Program-made: the position numbers and the translations under genes
DNA from: a virus
IMG/VR virus record: IMGVR_UViG_3300025647_000002
Span: 1 to 57,671 of that record
Length of the DNA stretch: 57,671 nt
Reading direction: 5' to 3' (one strand)
The notes under the pieces: generated by a model
Told to the model about the DNA's origin: nothing
The model's database searches: none
The model's input: the letters and a program-made list of their open reading frames with translations, nothing else
Shown here: in pieces, positions 57,633 to 57,671 of the stretch
Position numbering within the stretch: position 1 is the stretch's first letter
Layout: each line of letters begins with the position of its first letter

Positions 57633-57671
57633 CAGGAAGGTGCGGCGGGAGATCGCCGCCCTCACCCGATC
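57604..57671 (+). CDS. Small HicA-like protein (5' part; continues at base 1)
   Basis: The 5' part of the gene that continues at 1-192: ATG at 57604 (57607 also possible), 29 nt inside the end of the diphosphohydrolase gene. The two parts are in the same frame after removing the 56-bp repeat. Translation begins MMTDLPKQIDRKVRRE. Confidence 0.8.
   Translation, partial: MMTDLPKQIDRKVRREIAALTR
57616..57671. repeat. Terminal direct repeat, right copy (56 bp)
   Basis: Identical to bases 1-56; see the left copy. Confidence 0.95.

Noticed and set aside
57616-57671. Genuine direct terminal repeat of a T7-type linear genome
   Set aside because: At 56 bp it is shorter than known terminal repeats of T7-like phages and coincides with an assembly-type overlap inside a coding gene.

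Overview
The window looks like the complete genome of a lytic, T7-like (podovirus-type) tailed phage of a Gram-negative bacterium. Its first 56 bases are repeated exactly as its last 56 bases, and one small gene reads continuously across that joint, so this is probably a circularly closed (or circularly permuted) genome of about 57.6 kb. A two-component spanin (inner-membrane part plus outer-membrane lipoprotein) implies an outer membrane. I see no integrase, repressor module, phage RNA polymerase or tRNA gene, so transcription probably relies on host sigma70-type promoters. The structural order (gp12-like nozzle, gp13-like GNAT protein, gp14-, gp15- and gp16-like internal proteins) follows T7. 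The replication block (family A polymerase, PD-(D/E)XK nuclease, VRR-NUC, SNF2 helicase, primase-helicase) is the kind seen in HMO-2011-type and related environmental podoviruses. The host genus cannot be read from the sequence.

Layout. Two oppositely oriented transcription blocks diverge from about 48.5-49.0 kb and converge at 11.48 kb, where their stop codons share one CTAG. The plus-strand block runs 48.97 kb to the end and, through the joint, 1 to 11.5 kb. It starts with three small genes separated by perfect hairpins and closed by a strong terminator. Next comes an AT-rich, repeat-filled gap of about 0.74 kb (origin or control region candidate), then an operon of small unknown genes with a MoxR-type AAA ATPase, a DUF3150-like protein and a VWA/metallopeptidase protein. 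Nucleotide metabolism follows (dGTP diphosphohydrolase-like, dCMP deaminase), and then the replication genes. A 79-residue gene at 7.05 kb resembles the Acb2/Tad1 anti-CBASS/anti-Thoeris sponge family.

The minus-strand block runs from terS at 48.5 kb down to 11.5 kb. It encodes terminase, portal, scaffold, capsid, decoration, adaptor and tail proteins. A large receptor-binding cluster follows (beta-helix spike, two collagen-like fibres with Mtd_N-type heads, two beta-propeller proteins, a tail assembly chaperone, a glycosyltransferase), then a heme-oxygenase-like gene and a lysis cassette. It ends with the nozzle and the DNA-ejection proteins, including one of 2,654 residues. Inside that giant gene a different reading frame encodes a small basic protein that looks like a real, widely distributed phage family.

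Functional reading. The early block would silence or rewire the host, adjust dNTP pools and replicate DNA. The late block packages DNA, builds the virion with an exchangeable fibre set, and lyses the cell. Family assignments were made by eye from motifs and gene order; no database search was run.
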